DNA of 24,055 nt from Gammaproteobacteria bacterium (GCA_016705365.1 JADIYI010000004.1:1-24055), one strand, 5' to 3'. Positions 6,226-14,501 are shown, counted from the first letter of the stretch. Numbers and translations are program-made. The notes: generated from the sequence alone by a model not told the origin.

Positions 6226-7345
6226 GGCCCAGGCGGCATCCAGTACCCACTGCTTGAATCGAATGTCCAGCCGCGGTCTCGGAGTAGATTTCGCTCGGCA
6301 TTCAGGAATGCTCCACCGGTGTCTCCCGGTGATGCGTCTCGAATCGGTTGGCGCCGACCCATTTCCGTTCTCAACCTCCCTGCATTTTCCTTCCACTCAG
6401 CTTTCCAGTTAGGGAGCTTTGAAGGCCAACCAAACTTGTATTCGCCTGCTCGGAGAGCGCCTGGCTTCGCAAGATCAGCACCGCGGCCGATGACCAAGCC
6501 CCCACCATGTGCGGCACCATTCGCAACGCCCTTCGCAGATTTTGCGCCCAACCTGGCCATCTTCGCGGCATTTCCGGCATTGCCGATGCCGGGAATCACC
6601 GAGATTGCCGATAGGCCGACGCCGGTCCAATCACCCTCATAGGCCGAAATCCCAGCATCGAGGACATCCGGTATCCAGCTTACCACGGCCCCAATTCCCG
6701 TGGCGTCCAGCGCCATCGAAGCGCCGTTGAGCCAAACGTGTGCGGAAATGTACTTGTCTTCGTCCTCTTCTTCCTCTGCAATGTAGGGATGCCGCGCGAG
6801 CGAGAGGTCAAACGTCTGACTGGCTCCACCGTTCGCAAACTTGCCGCCGGATGCTTGGGAGATCGTCTGACCCGTGGTCGCTCGCTCAATCTCCAGCGCG
6901 ACCAATACCCGTGGATCGATCGACCGTGGTCCGTTATCAATTATCGGTCCTGGATCAGCACCGCCGGTGCCAGCGGTCTGCGGCCCGCTCGAATTGCCGT
7001 TGAACGACATGCTCCAGCTGCTGCTTCCAAAGGCGCCGGAGCACTCGCGGAGCCAGCTCCACCCCCCGAACCAAACTCTCCAGCGAGCGCGTAGAGATCT
7101 GCGCCGAGTTGGATCCAGGCGTTCGGGTCCGCCCAACCGTCGCCGTAAACGATATACGCGACGTCGCGGACGACGCGAACGAGTTCACTGAACAGAAAGC
7201 CCGTTGGGTCTGTGGCATTAAGCGGGTTGTTGCGTGCGTAGCTGTAGCGGTTGTAACTCTGGGTGTCTGCCGGATCCTGTACAAACAGATCCGCCTGCAT
7301 GAATCTGCCGACTTTCGGATCGTAAGTGCGCCCGTTCATGTGCAT
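6222..7345 (-). pseudogene. Orphan RHS C-terminal toxin C, frameshifted
   Basis: Reading starts at MHMNGRTYDPKVGRFMQAD (ATG 7345, no clear ribosome-binding site), continues through YNRYSYARNNPLN and a pretoxin start, then changes frame near 7000-7080. One frame carries YALAGEFGSGGGAGSA and the other FGSSSWSMSFNGNSSG, which belong together. After the shift come SGGKFANGG (near 6845), a helical pretoxin segment (LDATGIGAVVSWIPDVLDAG) with GDWTGVGLSAISVIPG, and a polar C-terminal domain of about 88 residues. That domain includes KAEWKENAGRLRTEM, PIRDASP, FLNAERNLLRDRGWTF and GYWMPPGP. I have seen similar domains at the ends of polymorphic toxins but cannot name the family with confidence. It could be a pseudogene or a single base error. 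The RHS sequence begins just after the neighbouring acetyltransferase stop, with no core upstream. Confidence 0.65.
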
Positions 7346-7380
7346 GAGGGTTCGCCTTTGCACACTCGGCACAGGCCCGG

Positions 7381-7881
7381 TCAAAGCAGGGTCTTCAGAT
7401 CCTTGATCATCAGGAACAGGTGATACGGATCCGTCGGACTGGGCTCGAACTCCCAGGACAGGTACCACCGGCGCGCGGCATCGTCCTTGGCGTGAACGAG
7501 CAGACAACGGATTCCCGCGATATCCGCAGCCTGAACAGTGCGCAATAACGCATCGCGGAGCAGCGCCTGTCCCAAACGCTTGCGCTGATGGTCCCGGTCC
7601 ACGGCAAGGCGGGCGAGGATCATTACCGGCACGGGGTGGCGAGCCAGCCCTTTGCTTACCCTAGTTGGCGCGGCCTGCGGATCAACACTGCCAACCGTCA
7701 GACTATAGAAGCCGACAACGTGGTCGCCGTGGCAGCAGACGTACGTTTGGGCGCTGTTCGCTCTCTGGTTGACCAGTGCGAAGCGCTGCAGGAATTGATT
7801 GAGCGCGGGCTCTGCGCAATCGAACCCATCAACCTGGTCCTCGGCACCGAGCTTGTGAATTGCGGAATAGCCCGACGTCAA
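7381..7881 (-). CDS. GNAT acetyltransferase toxin, TacT-like
   Basis: This is a GNAT-fold protein of about 166 residues of the type paired with DUF1778 antitoxins, which in known cases acetylate the amino group of aminoacyl-tRNAs and block translation. Visible features are VDGFDCAEPALNQFLQRFAL near the N-terminus, the acetyl-CoA loop in AVDRDHQRKRLGQALL, and the family-typical end WEFEPSPTDPYHLFLMIKDL. I place the start at TTG 7881, which overlaps the antitoxin stop (TTGA), because this gives the usual family length. The ATG at 7968 would add 29 residues and overlap the antitoxin by about 90 bases. It is the second gene of a two-gene operon. Confidence 0.8.
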   Translation of the reverse strand: MTSGYSAIHKLGAEDQVDGFDCAEPALNQFLQRFALVNQRANSAQTYVCCHGDHVVGFYSLTVGSVDPQAAPTRVSKGLARHPVPVMILARLAVDRDHQRKRLGQALLRDALLRTVQAADIAGIRCLLVHAKDDAARRWYLSWEFEPSPTDPYHLFLMIKDLKTLL

Positions 7882-8156
7882 CCCGTCACCCGGGGGTCGC
7901 TGAGAAGCTTCTTGAGCCGGGGTTTGTTCTGCACGGGTCGGTCCAGCGCCGCCTGAAAGGCGCGCCACTGCTCCTCCCCCAAAGTGAACTGTCGGCGGTC
8001 CGCAAGTGCCTGCGACGCTGCGACCACAGCGGCGTCAAGCAGGAACTCGCTGACACTCTTGTGCGCTGCGCGCGCTGCTTCCTGCAGCAGTTGCTTCACC
8101 GCGGCACTTGCGCGCACATCGATGCGCTCGGACTTTGAAATATTCAGGGAACTCAC
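7878..8156 (-). CDS. DUF1778 antitoxin, TacA-like
   Basis: The product of about 92 residues has an N-terminal ribbon-helix-helix DNA-binding part (SERIDVRASAAVKQLLQEAA, then SVSEFLLDAAV) and a C-terminal arm (FTLGEEQWRAFQAALDRP) that in known TacA proteins wraps the acetyltransferase. I choose GTG 8156 because GAGGTGG lies just upstream at ribosome-binding distance and the length then fits the family; an in-frame ATG at 8186 would add ten residues with no clear signal. It is expected to neutralise the downstream GNAT toxin and repress its own operon. Confidence 0.8.
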   Translation of the reverse strand: MSSLNISKSERIDVRASAAVKQLLQEAARAAHKSVSEFLLDAAVVAASQALADRRQFTLGEEQWRAFQAALDRPVQNKPRLKKLLSDPRVTG

Positions 8157-8188
8157 TTGCCACCTCGACGAACATGGAATGCCCACAT

Positions 8189-8215
8189 CTTATCGCCCGG
8201 ACAATGTACGGACAA
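8189..8215 (-). promoter_or_regulatory. Possible promoter and operator of the TacAT-like operon
   Basis: On the minus strand TTGTCC occurs twice, at 8215-8210 and 8204-8199, separated by GTACA so that the units are 11 bases apart, about one helical turn. GATAAG follows at 8194-8189, about 15 bases after the first TTGTCC, and lies about 30 bases before the GTG start. The arrangement could be a weak -35/-10 pair with a ribbon-helix-helix operator inside it. This is inferred from spacing only; no experimental site is known to me. Confidence 0.3.
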
Positions 8216-8231
8216 CAATTTATTGAAGCGG

Positions 8232-9215
8232 TCAGACAACACCTCTGGCTCCCGCGGCGGGTGGCGCCCACGCATCTGCCTCCCGCGCCAGCGGATGCGT
8301 CCGGGCATAGACCGCGCGCAGTTCCCGCTGCGAGACATGCGTATAGATCTGCGTGGTGCTGATATCGGCATGCCCCAGGAACTCCTGCATGTAGCGGATA
8401 TCGGCCCCGTGGTCGAGCATGTGAGTTGCTGCCGAGTGGCGGAACACCGAGCAGGCGCCGGAGACCAACGCGCCGCTACGCCGAATGGACTGCCCAATCT
8501 TGCGGCTAAGCGTGCTGCGGGAGATGCGTGTGCCGTAGTTCGAGAGAAACAGCGCCTGACCACTCTCGTCGCATTCAAGGGCAGGACGCACCTCTCGAAG
8601 ATAATGGTGCACCAACCGGCAGGCACGTGCATGCATCGGCACCCGCCGATCATGCCCACCCTTGCCCCGACGGACCACGACGGTACCGACCTCCAGGTCC
8701 ACGTCGGGGAGATCGAGCCGTGACAGCTCGATCCGGCGTATGCCTGTTGCGTAGAGCACTTCAACGAGCGCGCGATCCCGGATACCCCTGATCCCCCGAC
8801 GCTGGGACTGGGTACAGATGACTTCGATCTCGCGCACGCTGAGGATGCCACGCGGCAGTCGTCGGGGAAGCCGAGGCAAAACAAAATCGACTGTGGGGTC
8901 AACCCGGATCAGGCGGCGGCGATACAGCGCTTGGCACAGGAGCACAACCACCGTGAGGCGATTACGGATCGTGCCTGGCGCAAGCGGCGAGTCACGCCGA
9001 CCACGGTGAGTCACCAGTGATCGGCGGTAGGCTTCCAGCGCCGATCCCCGAAGCTGGTGCGCGTGGGTGACACCCGCGACCGCGCACCAGTGCTTAAACC
9101 CATCGAGGATCCAGCGTTTATTCGTAATGGTCAGGCTGCTCTGCCCGCGGGAGAGGCAGTCATCGAGATACAGCGCTATAGCGTCAGTAAGCGTACAGGA
9201 TCGGTGTATGCGCAT
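8232..9215 (-). CDS. Tyrosine recombinase / phage-type integrase
   Basis: The 327-residue protein has an N-terminal SAM-like core-binding domain (about 1-110) and a C-terminal catalytic domain. Active-site positions visible are R160 (ATGIRRIEL), K185 (RRGKGGHDR), R259 (SVFRHSAATHML), H282 (LGHADISTTQ) and nucleophile Y291 (QIYTHVS). The first histidine of the usual HxxR box is serine here (S256-V-F-R259). The start at 9215 follows an AGGAGG ribosome-binding site. It resembles XerC/D-like mobile integrases rather than integron IntI. Its position between the cassette island and the chromosomal ddah/tex genes suggests it moved the island or part of it. I find no obvious attachment site or tRNA next to it. 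Confidence 0.9.
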   Translation of the reverse strand: MRIHRSCTLTDAIALYLDDCLSRGQSSLTITNKRWILDGFKHWCAVAGVTHAHQLRGSALEAYRRSLVTHRGRRDSPLAPGTIRNRLTVVVLLCQALYRRRLIRVDPTVDFVLPRLPRRLPRGILSVREIEVICTQSQRRGIRGIRDRALVEVLYATGIRRIELSRLDLPDVDLEVGTVVVRRGKGGHDRRVPMHARACRLVHHYLREVRPALECDESGQALFLSNYGTRISRSTLSRKIGQSIRRSGALVSGACSVFRHSAATHMLDHGADIRYMQEFLGHADISTTQIYTHVSQRELRAVYARTHPLAREADAWAPPAAGARGVV

Positions 9216-9321
9216 GGGTCGCCTCCTGGAGGTTTACCGGGTAGACACCTCGAGAGCGCTGGCGGTTCCGATTTGGACGCCGCCACGCAGACGCCCGCGT
9301 TCCAGTGAGAGACGCAGCCGG

Positions 9322-10101
9322 TCAGGGGATCTTTTCCTCAAACACCAGGCTGCAACAACTCACCGCGCCCTCGGCCTTGGCAACTTCGCTCGCATGCACG
9401 ATTCTCGGGGATATGCCACTGGCGACGAGCCGTGCGCGGGTGGCGGGAAAGTGGGCCGGAAAAAGCACCCTGCTGCCAATCAGTACCGCGTTGGCCGCCG
9501 CGGGTTCCGCCGGATCCACCGCGATGAAATCGACATCCTGGAAGCAGGATTTGTCCACCCATGCCGGGTTGATCAGCAGGGTCGATTCACCCACGCGCGT
9601 CACCGCCGATTTCAGGTGCAGGCAGCTGCGCAGCGGAACCGCGCTGACGCTGTACCCGTGGCGGACGACGATTTTCCGCAGCTGATCGATCGCGTCCGCA
9701 TTGCTGCGCGTACCCAGACCGATGTAGATACGCTGGCCGACACACAGCACATCGCCGCCGTCGATGGTCCCCGGTGTCTCGATGAAATGCAGTGCGCGAT
9801 ACGTCCTCAGCGCAGCGGCAACCGTAGCGGTTTCCGCCCTGCGTGATGCGGCGCCCGGACGGGTAATGATCGCGCACTCATCGAGCACCACGGCGCAGTC
9901 TTCCACGAACACCGAATCGGGCAGAGAGGGTTCGGCTGGCAGGCGTACAACGCTCACATCCAGGGCGCGCAGTGCATTCTCGTAGGCCTCGTGCTGCGCG
10001 ACGGCCCGTTGCATGTCGATGGGCTCACGCGCGATATGGGTGAGTTCGCAATCGCGAAACCGCTCGCTGATGGTGCGGGTGATTGCAATGTACCGGTTCA
10101 T
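9322..10101 (-). CDS. Dimethylarginine dimethylaminohydrolase (DDAH) family hydrolase
   Basis: The protein has 259 residues. The family hydrolyses methylated arginines to citrulline and methylamines in the cytoplasm. Family motifs are SVFVEDCAVVLDE (residues 63-75), GTIDGGDVL with D114, LHLKSAVT with H162, and GAVSCCSL near the C-terminus with C249 or C250. The spacing agrees closely with what I recall for the Pseudomonas enzyme's catalytic Glu114-His162-Cys249, with aspartate in the acidic position as in the mammalian enzymes. The start ATG 10101 begins MNRYIAITRT, a typical DDAH opening. It is divergent from tex, with a shared intergenic region of 186 bases. A related arginine-modifying hydrolase is a possible alternative. 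Confidence 0.85.
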   Translation of the reverse strand: MNRYIAITRTISERFRDCELTHIAREPIDMQRAVAQHEAYENALRALDVSVVRLPAEPSLPDSVFVEDCAVVLDECAIITRPGAASRRAETATVAAALRTYRALHFIETPGTIDGGDVLCVGQRIYIGLGTRSNADAIDQLRKIVVRHGYSVSAVPLRSCLHLKSAVTRVGESTLLINPAWVDKSCFQDVDFIAVDPAEPAAANAVLIGSRVLFPAHFPATRARLVASGISPRIVHASEVAKAEGAVSCCSLVFEEKIP

Positions 10102-10230
10102 GGTTCGGCTCCTGGCGATTTCAGGTAGCCTAAAGCCGGCTTCGCGCCATTCGCAAGTGCGGCTTGCGTCGTGGAGCAGCCATCCTATCCGGGCGCTCTC
10201 AATAGCCAATCGCGTCATTCCCCGCAAGTC

Positions 10231-10259
10231 TGCACATCGCGCGCCCGCGCCCGCATAAT
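10231..10259 (+). promoter_or_regulatory. Possible promoter for tex
   Basis: TGCACA at 10231-10236 and CATAAT at 10254-10259 are separated by 17 bases and lie about 28 bases before the tex ATG. The -10 matches the sigma-70 consensus at five of six positions and the -35 at four. The spacing is the only strong point. Confidence 0.35.
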
Positions 10260-10287
10260 GCGCGCTCCTCGCGAACAGGACTCCCGG

Positions 10288-12585
10288 ATGATCTCCATTG
10301 AACAACGTATTGCGGCAGAACTTGGCGCCGGTGTCGCGCAGATCGCTGCCGCGGTGCAACTGCTCGATGGCGGCGCAACGGTGCCGTTCGTCGCGCGCTA
10401 TCGCAAGGAAGCCACCGGCGGGCTCGACGATGTGCAGCTGCGCGCGCTCGAGCAGCGGCTCTCCTACCTGCGCGAACTCGAGGAGCGTCGTGAGTTCATC
10501 CTGCGCAGCATCGGGGAGCAGGGCAAGCTGAGTGATGCCCTGGCCGCGCAGATCCGCGAGGCGGATTCCAAGGCGCGTCTGGAGGATCTCTATCTTCCGT
10601 ACAAGCAGAAGCGGCGCACGAAGGGCGAGATTGCGCGCGAGGCGGGTATCGAACCGCTGGCCGATCTGCTGCTCGGCGAGCCGCGGCGCGATCCGGCGCA
10701 GGAAGCCCTCGCCTATCTCGACGGGGAGGCGGGCTTCGGTGATGTGAAAGCGGTGCTGGATGGCGCGCGCATGATCCTGGTGGAGCGCTTTGCCGAGAAT
10801 GCCGATCTCCTCGGAGAGGTGCGTACGTTGCTGCGCGATCAGGCCCTGCTGCAATCGCGCGTCGTGGCGGGGAAGGAAGCCGAGGGCGCGAAGTTCGCGG
10901 ATTATTTCACGCATTCGGAACCCTTTTGCAAGGTGCCCTCGCACCGTGCGCTGGCGATGTTCCGCGGGCGCAACGAAGGCGTTCTGAATATCGACGTGGA
11001 GCTTCCCCCGGTTGCCGAAGGGATCGCGCACCCCTGCGAGCTGCTGGTTGCGTCGCATGCCGGGATCAGCGATCGCGGCCGCGCCGCCGATGCCTGGCTG
11101 CGCGATGTGGCGCGCTGGACCTGGCGGGTGAAGTTGTCGATCCACGTGGTCGGTGAACTGCTGGCTGAACTGCGCGAGGCCGCCGAGGCAGAATCCATCC
11201 GCGTGTTCGCGGCCAATCTGCGCGACCTGTTGCTCGCGGCGCCGGCCGGCAACCGGGCGACCATTGGCCTCGATCCGGGTTTGCGCACCGGGGTGAAGGT
11301 GGCGGTGGTCGATGACACCGGCAAATTGCTCGAGCACCGGACGATCTATCCGCATGCACCGCGCAATCAGTGGTGCGAAGCGCAGGCGGTGCTGACGGAC
11401 CTCGCCAGGCGGCATCACGCGGCACTGATCGCCATCGGCAACGGCACTGCCTCGCGCGAGACCGAGAAACTCGTGGCCGAATTGATGCGCCAGCAACCCG
11501 ATCTCGGGCTGGTGCGGGTGATGGTGAGCGAGGCCGGCGCCTCGGTGTACTCGGCATCGGAAATCGCCACCCGCGAGTTTCCCGACGTGGACGTGAGTAT
11601 CCGCGGTGCGATCTCGATCGCGCGCCGCCTGCAGGATCCGCTTGCGGAACTGGTCAAGATCGAGCCGCGCTCGATCGGCGTGGGCCAGTACCAGCACGAT
11701 GTGAACCAGACGCGACTCTCGCGCGGGCTCGATGCGGTGGTGGAGGATTGCGTGAACAGCGTCGGGGTCGAGCTCAACAGCGCCTCCACGGCATTGCTGC
11801 GGCGCGTGTCCGGCATCAGCGAATCGCTGGCGGGTGCGATCGTGGCGCATCGCGATCAGCACGGTGCCTTTCGCAGCCGTGAGCAGTTGCGCGAGGTGCC
11901 GCGTCTCGGCGCCAGGACCTTCGAGCAATGCGCGGGTTTCCTGCGTATCGCGGGTGGCGAGAACCCGCTCGACGCCTCGGCGGTGCATCCGGAGTCCTAC
12001 GCTGTCGTGGAGCGAATCGCCGCCGCCCGGAACTGCGCAGTGCGTGAACTGGTCGGCAATGCGGAGCGGGTGCGTGGACTCGATGTGCGCCAGTTCCTCA
12101 GCGCGCAGGCCGGTGAACTCACGCTGCGCGATATCCTGCGCGAACTGGAAAAGCCGGGTCGCGATCCGCGCCCCGAGTTCCGTACCGCGAGTTTTCGCGA
12201 CGGGGTCGAGAAACTCTCCGACCTGGCCAGCGGCATGGTGCTCGAGGGCGTGGTCACCAACGTGGCGAATTTTGGCGCTTTCGTCGATATCGGGGTCCAC
12301 CAGGACGGGCTGGTGCATATCTCGGCGCTCAGTAATCGCTTCGTTCGCGACCCGCGCGAAGTCGTGAAGGCCGGAGACGTGGTGAAAGTGAAGGTGCTGG
12401 ACGTGGATGCCGTGCGCAAGCGGATTGCGCTCAGCATGCGGCTCGAAGACGAGGCGGTGGCTTCCCCGTGCCAGCCGGCTCCCGTGCGCCGCGAGCCGAC
12501 ACGCAAGGAGCCAGCGCGTGCGGCCCCGGCAAAGACCGGTACGCTGGGGGAACTGTTACTGGCCGCGCAGAAAGCCAGACACTGA
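10288..12585 (+). CDS. tex: Tex, RNA-binding transcription accessory protein
   Basis: The protein has 765 residues from ATG 10288, which begins MISIEQRIAAELG as in other Tex proteins; the reading frame extends 39 codons further upstream without resemblance to the family. In order it shows the N-terminal helix-turn-helix region (with FVARYRKEATGGLDD near residue 40), the YqgF/RNase H-like domain (TIGLDPGLRTGVKVAVVD, about 325-450), helix-hairpin-helix motifs (VGVELNSAS, then LREVPRLGARTFEQCAGFLR), and a C-terminal S1 RNA-binding domain (about 649-720, VVTNVANFGAFVDIGVHQDG). A basic proline/alanine tail follows. Tex is a conserved nucleic-acid-binding protein implicated in transcription and stress tolerance. 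It is intact and marks ordinary chromosome. Confidence 0.95.
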   Translation: MISIEQRIAAELGAGVAQIAAAVQLLDGGATVPFVARYRKEATGGLDDVQLRALEQRLSYLRELEERREFILRSIGEQGKLSDALAAQIREADSKARLEDLYLPYKQKRRTKGEIAREAGIEPLADLLLGEPRRDPAQEALAYLDGEAGFGDVKAVLDGARMILVERFAENADLLGEVRTLLRDQALLQSRVVAGKEAEGAKFADYFTHSEPFCKVPSHRALAMFRGRNEGVLNIDVELPPVAEGIAHPCELLVASHAGISDRGRAADAWLRDVARWTWRVKLSIHVVGELLAELREAAEAESIRVFAANLRDLLLAAPAGNRATIGLDPGLRTGVKVAVVDDTGKLLEHRTIYPHAPRNQWCEAQAVLTDLARRHHAALIAIGNGTASRETEKLVAELMRQQPDLGLVRVMVSEAGASVYSASEIATREFPDVDVSIRGAISIARRLQDPLAELVKIEPRSIGVGQYQHDVNQTRLSRGLDAVVEDCVNSVGVELNSASTALLRRVSGISESLAGAIVAHRDQHGAFRSREQLREVPRLGARTFEQCAGFLRIAGGENPLDASAVHPESYAVVERIAAARNCAVRELVGNAERVRGLDVRQFLSAQAGELTLRDILRELEKPGRDPRPEFRTASFRDGVEKLSDLASGMVLEGVVTNVANFGAFVDIGVHQDGLVHISALSNRFVRDPREVVKAGDVVKVKVLDVDAVRKRIALSMRLEDEAVASPCQPAPVRREPTRKEPARAAPAKTGTLGELLLAAQKARH

Positions 12586-12613
12586 GGGTTTTTGATCTGA
12601 ATCAATAAATCGT

Positions 12614-12632
12614 AATAAGAATGCTTCGCATT
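12614..12632. promoter_or_regulatory. Candidate Fur box before the porin operon
   Basis: AATAAGAATGCTTCGCATT lies inside a longer imperfect palindrome (12612-12640: arms of 13 bases beginning GTAAT and ending ATTAC around TTC). It agrees with the common gammaproteobacterial Fur-site form AATGAGAATGATTATCATT at 15 of 19 positions by my count. It sits in an AT-rich promoter region about 75 bases before the porin GTG start. Fur control would mean induction of the operon under iron limitation. This is a by-eye match. Confidence 0.5.
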
Positions 12633-12708
12633 TAGATTACGTTTTGATAGAGTGCCTCCGTCGCCGGCATGGTGCGGGCCGACAACGGTTCGCAGCGGGA
12701 GGCGGCAC

Positions 12709-13962
12709 GTGAAAACAATAGCGAGTGGACTTGTAATGGGAATGATCGCGGCATCGGCATCGGCCGCGACACCGACCATGGAAGAGATGTGGGCGCTGAT
12801 CCAGCAACAGCAGGCTGAAATTGCCCGCTTGAAAGAGCAGGTTGCACAGACCGATGGCCGGATCGAGGAGACCGAACTCAGGGTTGCGCAGACCAACGTC
12901 AAGGTCGAGGCCACTGCAGAGATGGTCGAGCAGGGTGGTGCGGGCGGCGATATTGCGCACCTCGGGAGCTGGGTCGATCGTACCCGGCTTGGCGGCTACG
13001 GCGAGATGCACTACTCCAATCTCGACAACGACCTCGATGGCGGCAAGGACAAGGACGAGATCGATTTTCACCGCTTCGTGCTGTACCTGAGTCACGAGTT
13101 CAGCCCGCGCACGCGCTTGTACTCGGAGCTCGAACTCGAACACACGATTGCCGGCGAAGGCAAGAAGGGTGAGGTCGAACTGGAGCAGGCGTACATCGAA
13201 CACGATCTCAGCGGTTCGCAGCGCCTGAAGGCCGGACTGTTTCTGGTACCGGTGGGCTTGCTCAACGAGACCCACGAGCCGGATACGTTCTACGGGGTGG
13301 AACGCAACAACGTCGAGCGCAACATCATCCCGACCACCTGGTGGGAGGGCGGTGTCGCATTTTCCGGTGAATTGCTGCCGGGGCTCGCCTACGATGCGGC
13401 ATTTACCTCCGGCTTGGGACTCGACCCCGCCAAGGGCTGGAAAATACGCGACGGCCGGCAGCGAGTAGCCGAGGCCAATGCCTCCGATCCGGCCTGGACC
13501 GGACGTCTCAAGTACACCGGCATCGCCGGTCTCGAGGTGGCGGCGACGCTGCAGTATCAGCAGGATCTCTACCAGGGCGAATTTCCCGACCAGGTGGACG
13601 CGATGCTCTACGAGACGCATGTGGCGTATCGTGCCGGTCCGTTCGGCCTGCGCGCGCTCTATGCGGGATGGGATATCGACGAGGCCATCGAGTTTTTTGC
13701 GCCCGGCGCCGACCGGCAGGAGGGCTGGTACGTGGAGCCGTCGTGGAAGATCTCGCCGCAATGGGGGGTGTTTGCGCGCTACAGCGACTGGGACAACCAG
13801 GCAGGTTCCAGCCTCGATACCGGTTACACTCAGTGGGACATGGGGGTGAGCTACTGGCTGGAAGAAAACGTCGTGTTCAAGTTCGATTACCAGCGCCAGG
13901 ATGCGCCCGATGGCAAGGACCAGCTCGACGGGGTGAACCTCGGCGTGGGCTGGAGCTTCTGA
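12709..13962 (+). CDS. Outer-membrane porin with N-terminal coiled coil
   Basis: I choose GTG 12709, which follows GGGAGG at ribosome-binding distance and gives a proper signal peptide (VKTIASGLVMGMIAASASA, cut before ATPTMEEM). The frame is open upstream without such signals. The mature protein of about 398 residues starts with a heptad-like coiled coil (MWALIQQQQAEIARLKEQVA) typical of OprO/OprP-type and related porins. A beta-barrel with alternating aromatic strands follows, and it ends in LGVGWSF; a terminal phenylalanine is the outer-membrane assembly signal. The substrate is unknown. It is first in a tight operon with an FMN-binding protein (overlap TGATG) and a PepSY membrane protein, which suggests it admits the substrate or iron chelate handled by them. 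Confidence 0.85.
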   Translation: MKTIASGLVMGMIAASASAATPTMEEMWALIQQQQAEIARLKEQVAQTDGRIEETELRVAQTNVKVEATAEMVEQGGAGGDIAHLGSWVDRTRLGGYGEMHYSNLDNDLDGGKDKDEIDFHRFVLYLSHEFSPRTRLYSELELEHTIAGEGKKGEVELEQAYIEHDLSGSQRLKAGLFLVPVGLLNETHEPDTFYGVERNNVERNIIPTTWWEGGVAFSGELLPGLAYDAAFTSGLGLDPAKGWKIRDGRQRVAEANASDPAWTGRLKYTGIAGLEVAATLQYQQDLYQGEFPDQVDAMLYETHVAYRAGPFGLRALYAGWDIDEAIEFFAPGADRQEGWYVEPSWKISPQWGVFARYSDWDNQAGSSLDTGYTQWDMGVSYWLEENVVFKFDYQRQDAPDGKDQLDGVNLGVGWSF

Positions 13963-14501
13963 TGAACTGTTGCGTGCCGCTGTGGCGCGCCTGCGCGGCC
14001 GCCGTCCTGATGGCGGCCGCTGGCGTTGCGCAGGCCGAGGATTATCTGAGCGGCGAGCAGTTTCTGGCGAGTGCGTTTGCGGATACCCGGCCCGAGCAGA
14101 AAACACTGTGGATAAGCAACGATATGCGGCAGCGCGCGCAGGAATCCATCGGTGTGGTGCCGTCGAGCCTGCGGGTGCGTTACTGGAGCGCCGGTGCGCG
14201 CACCGCCTGGGTGCTGGAGCAGATCGGCAAGGAGCAGCCGATAACGCTCGGCTTCGTGATCGAGGCCGAGCGGATCGTCGATGTCCAGGTGTTGTCGTTT
14301 CGTGAAAGCCGCGGCTGGGAGATCCGTTATCCGTTCTTTACCGCGCAGTACCGGGGCGTGGCACTGCGCGAGGGTCGCGCCCTGTCGCGCGAGGTCGACG
14401 GGATCACCGGTGCGACGCTGTCGGTAAGGGCGGTGAATCGTGCCGCAACGCTCGCGTTGTGGTTGAACGGGCAGGCCCTCGCCAGTGTTGCGACGCGCTA
14501 G
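13962..14501 (+). CDS. Periplasmic FMN-binding domain protein
   Basis: The 179-residue protein has a signal peptide (residues 1-25, ending GVAQA). A C-terminal FMN-binding domain contains D146-G-I-T-G-A-T152-L-S, the flavinylation motif in which ApbE attaches FMN covalently to threonine (T152 here). Such proteins pass electrons in the cell envelope. The ATG overlaps the porin stop by one base, and the next gene starts 17 bases before this one ends, so all three are co-translated. Together with the PepSY protein it probably forms a flavin-based reductase relay. With the Fur-like box upstream, iron reduction or uptake is a plausible but inferred job. Confidence 0.85.
   Translation: MNCCVPLWRACAAAVLMAAAGVAQAEDYLSGEQFLASAFADTRPEQKTLWISNDMRQRAQESIGVVPSSLRVRYWSAGARTAWVLEQIGKEQPITLGFVIEAERIVDVQVLSFRESRGWEIRYPFFTAQYRGVALREGRALSREVDGITGATLSVRAVNRAATLALWLNGQALASVATR

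Noticed and set aside
1..9215. Integron-like cassette array driven by the tyrosine recombinase
   Set aside because: Cassettes lie in both orientations, share RHS core homology rather than attC-like folded sites, and the integrase lacks features that would mark it as IntI. Homologous recombination between cores explains the layout better.
9322..12318. Very long minus-strand open frame (about 1,000 codons) across tex
   Set aside because: Only its last 259 codons (from ATG 10101) read as a DDAH-family protein; the rest is the antisense of tex, an effect of high GC and codon bias.
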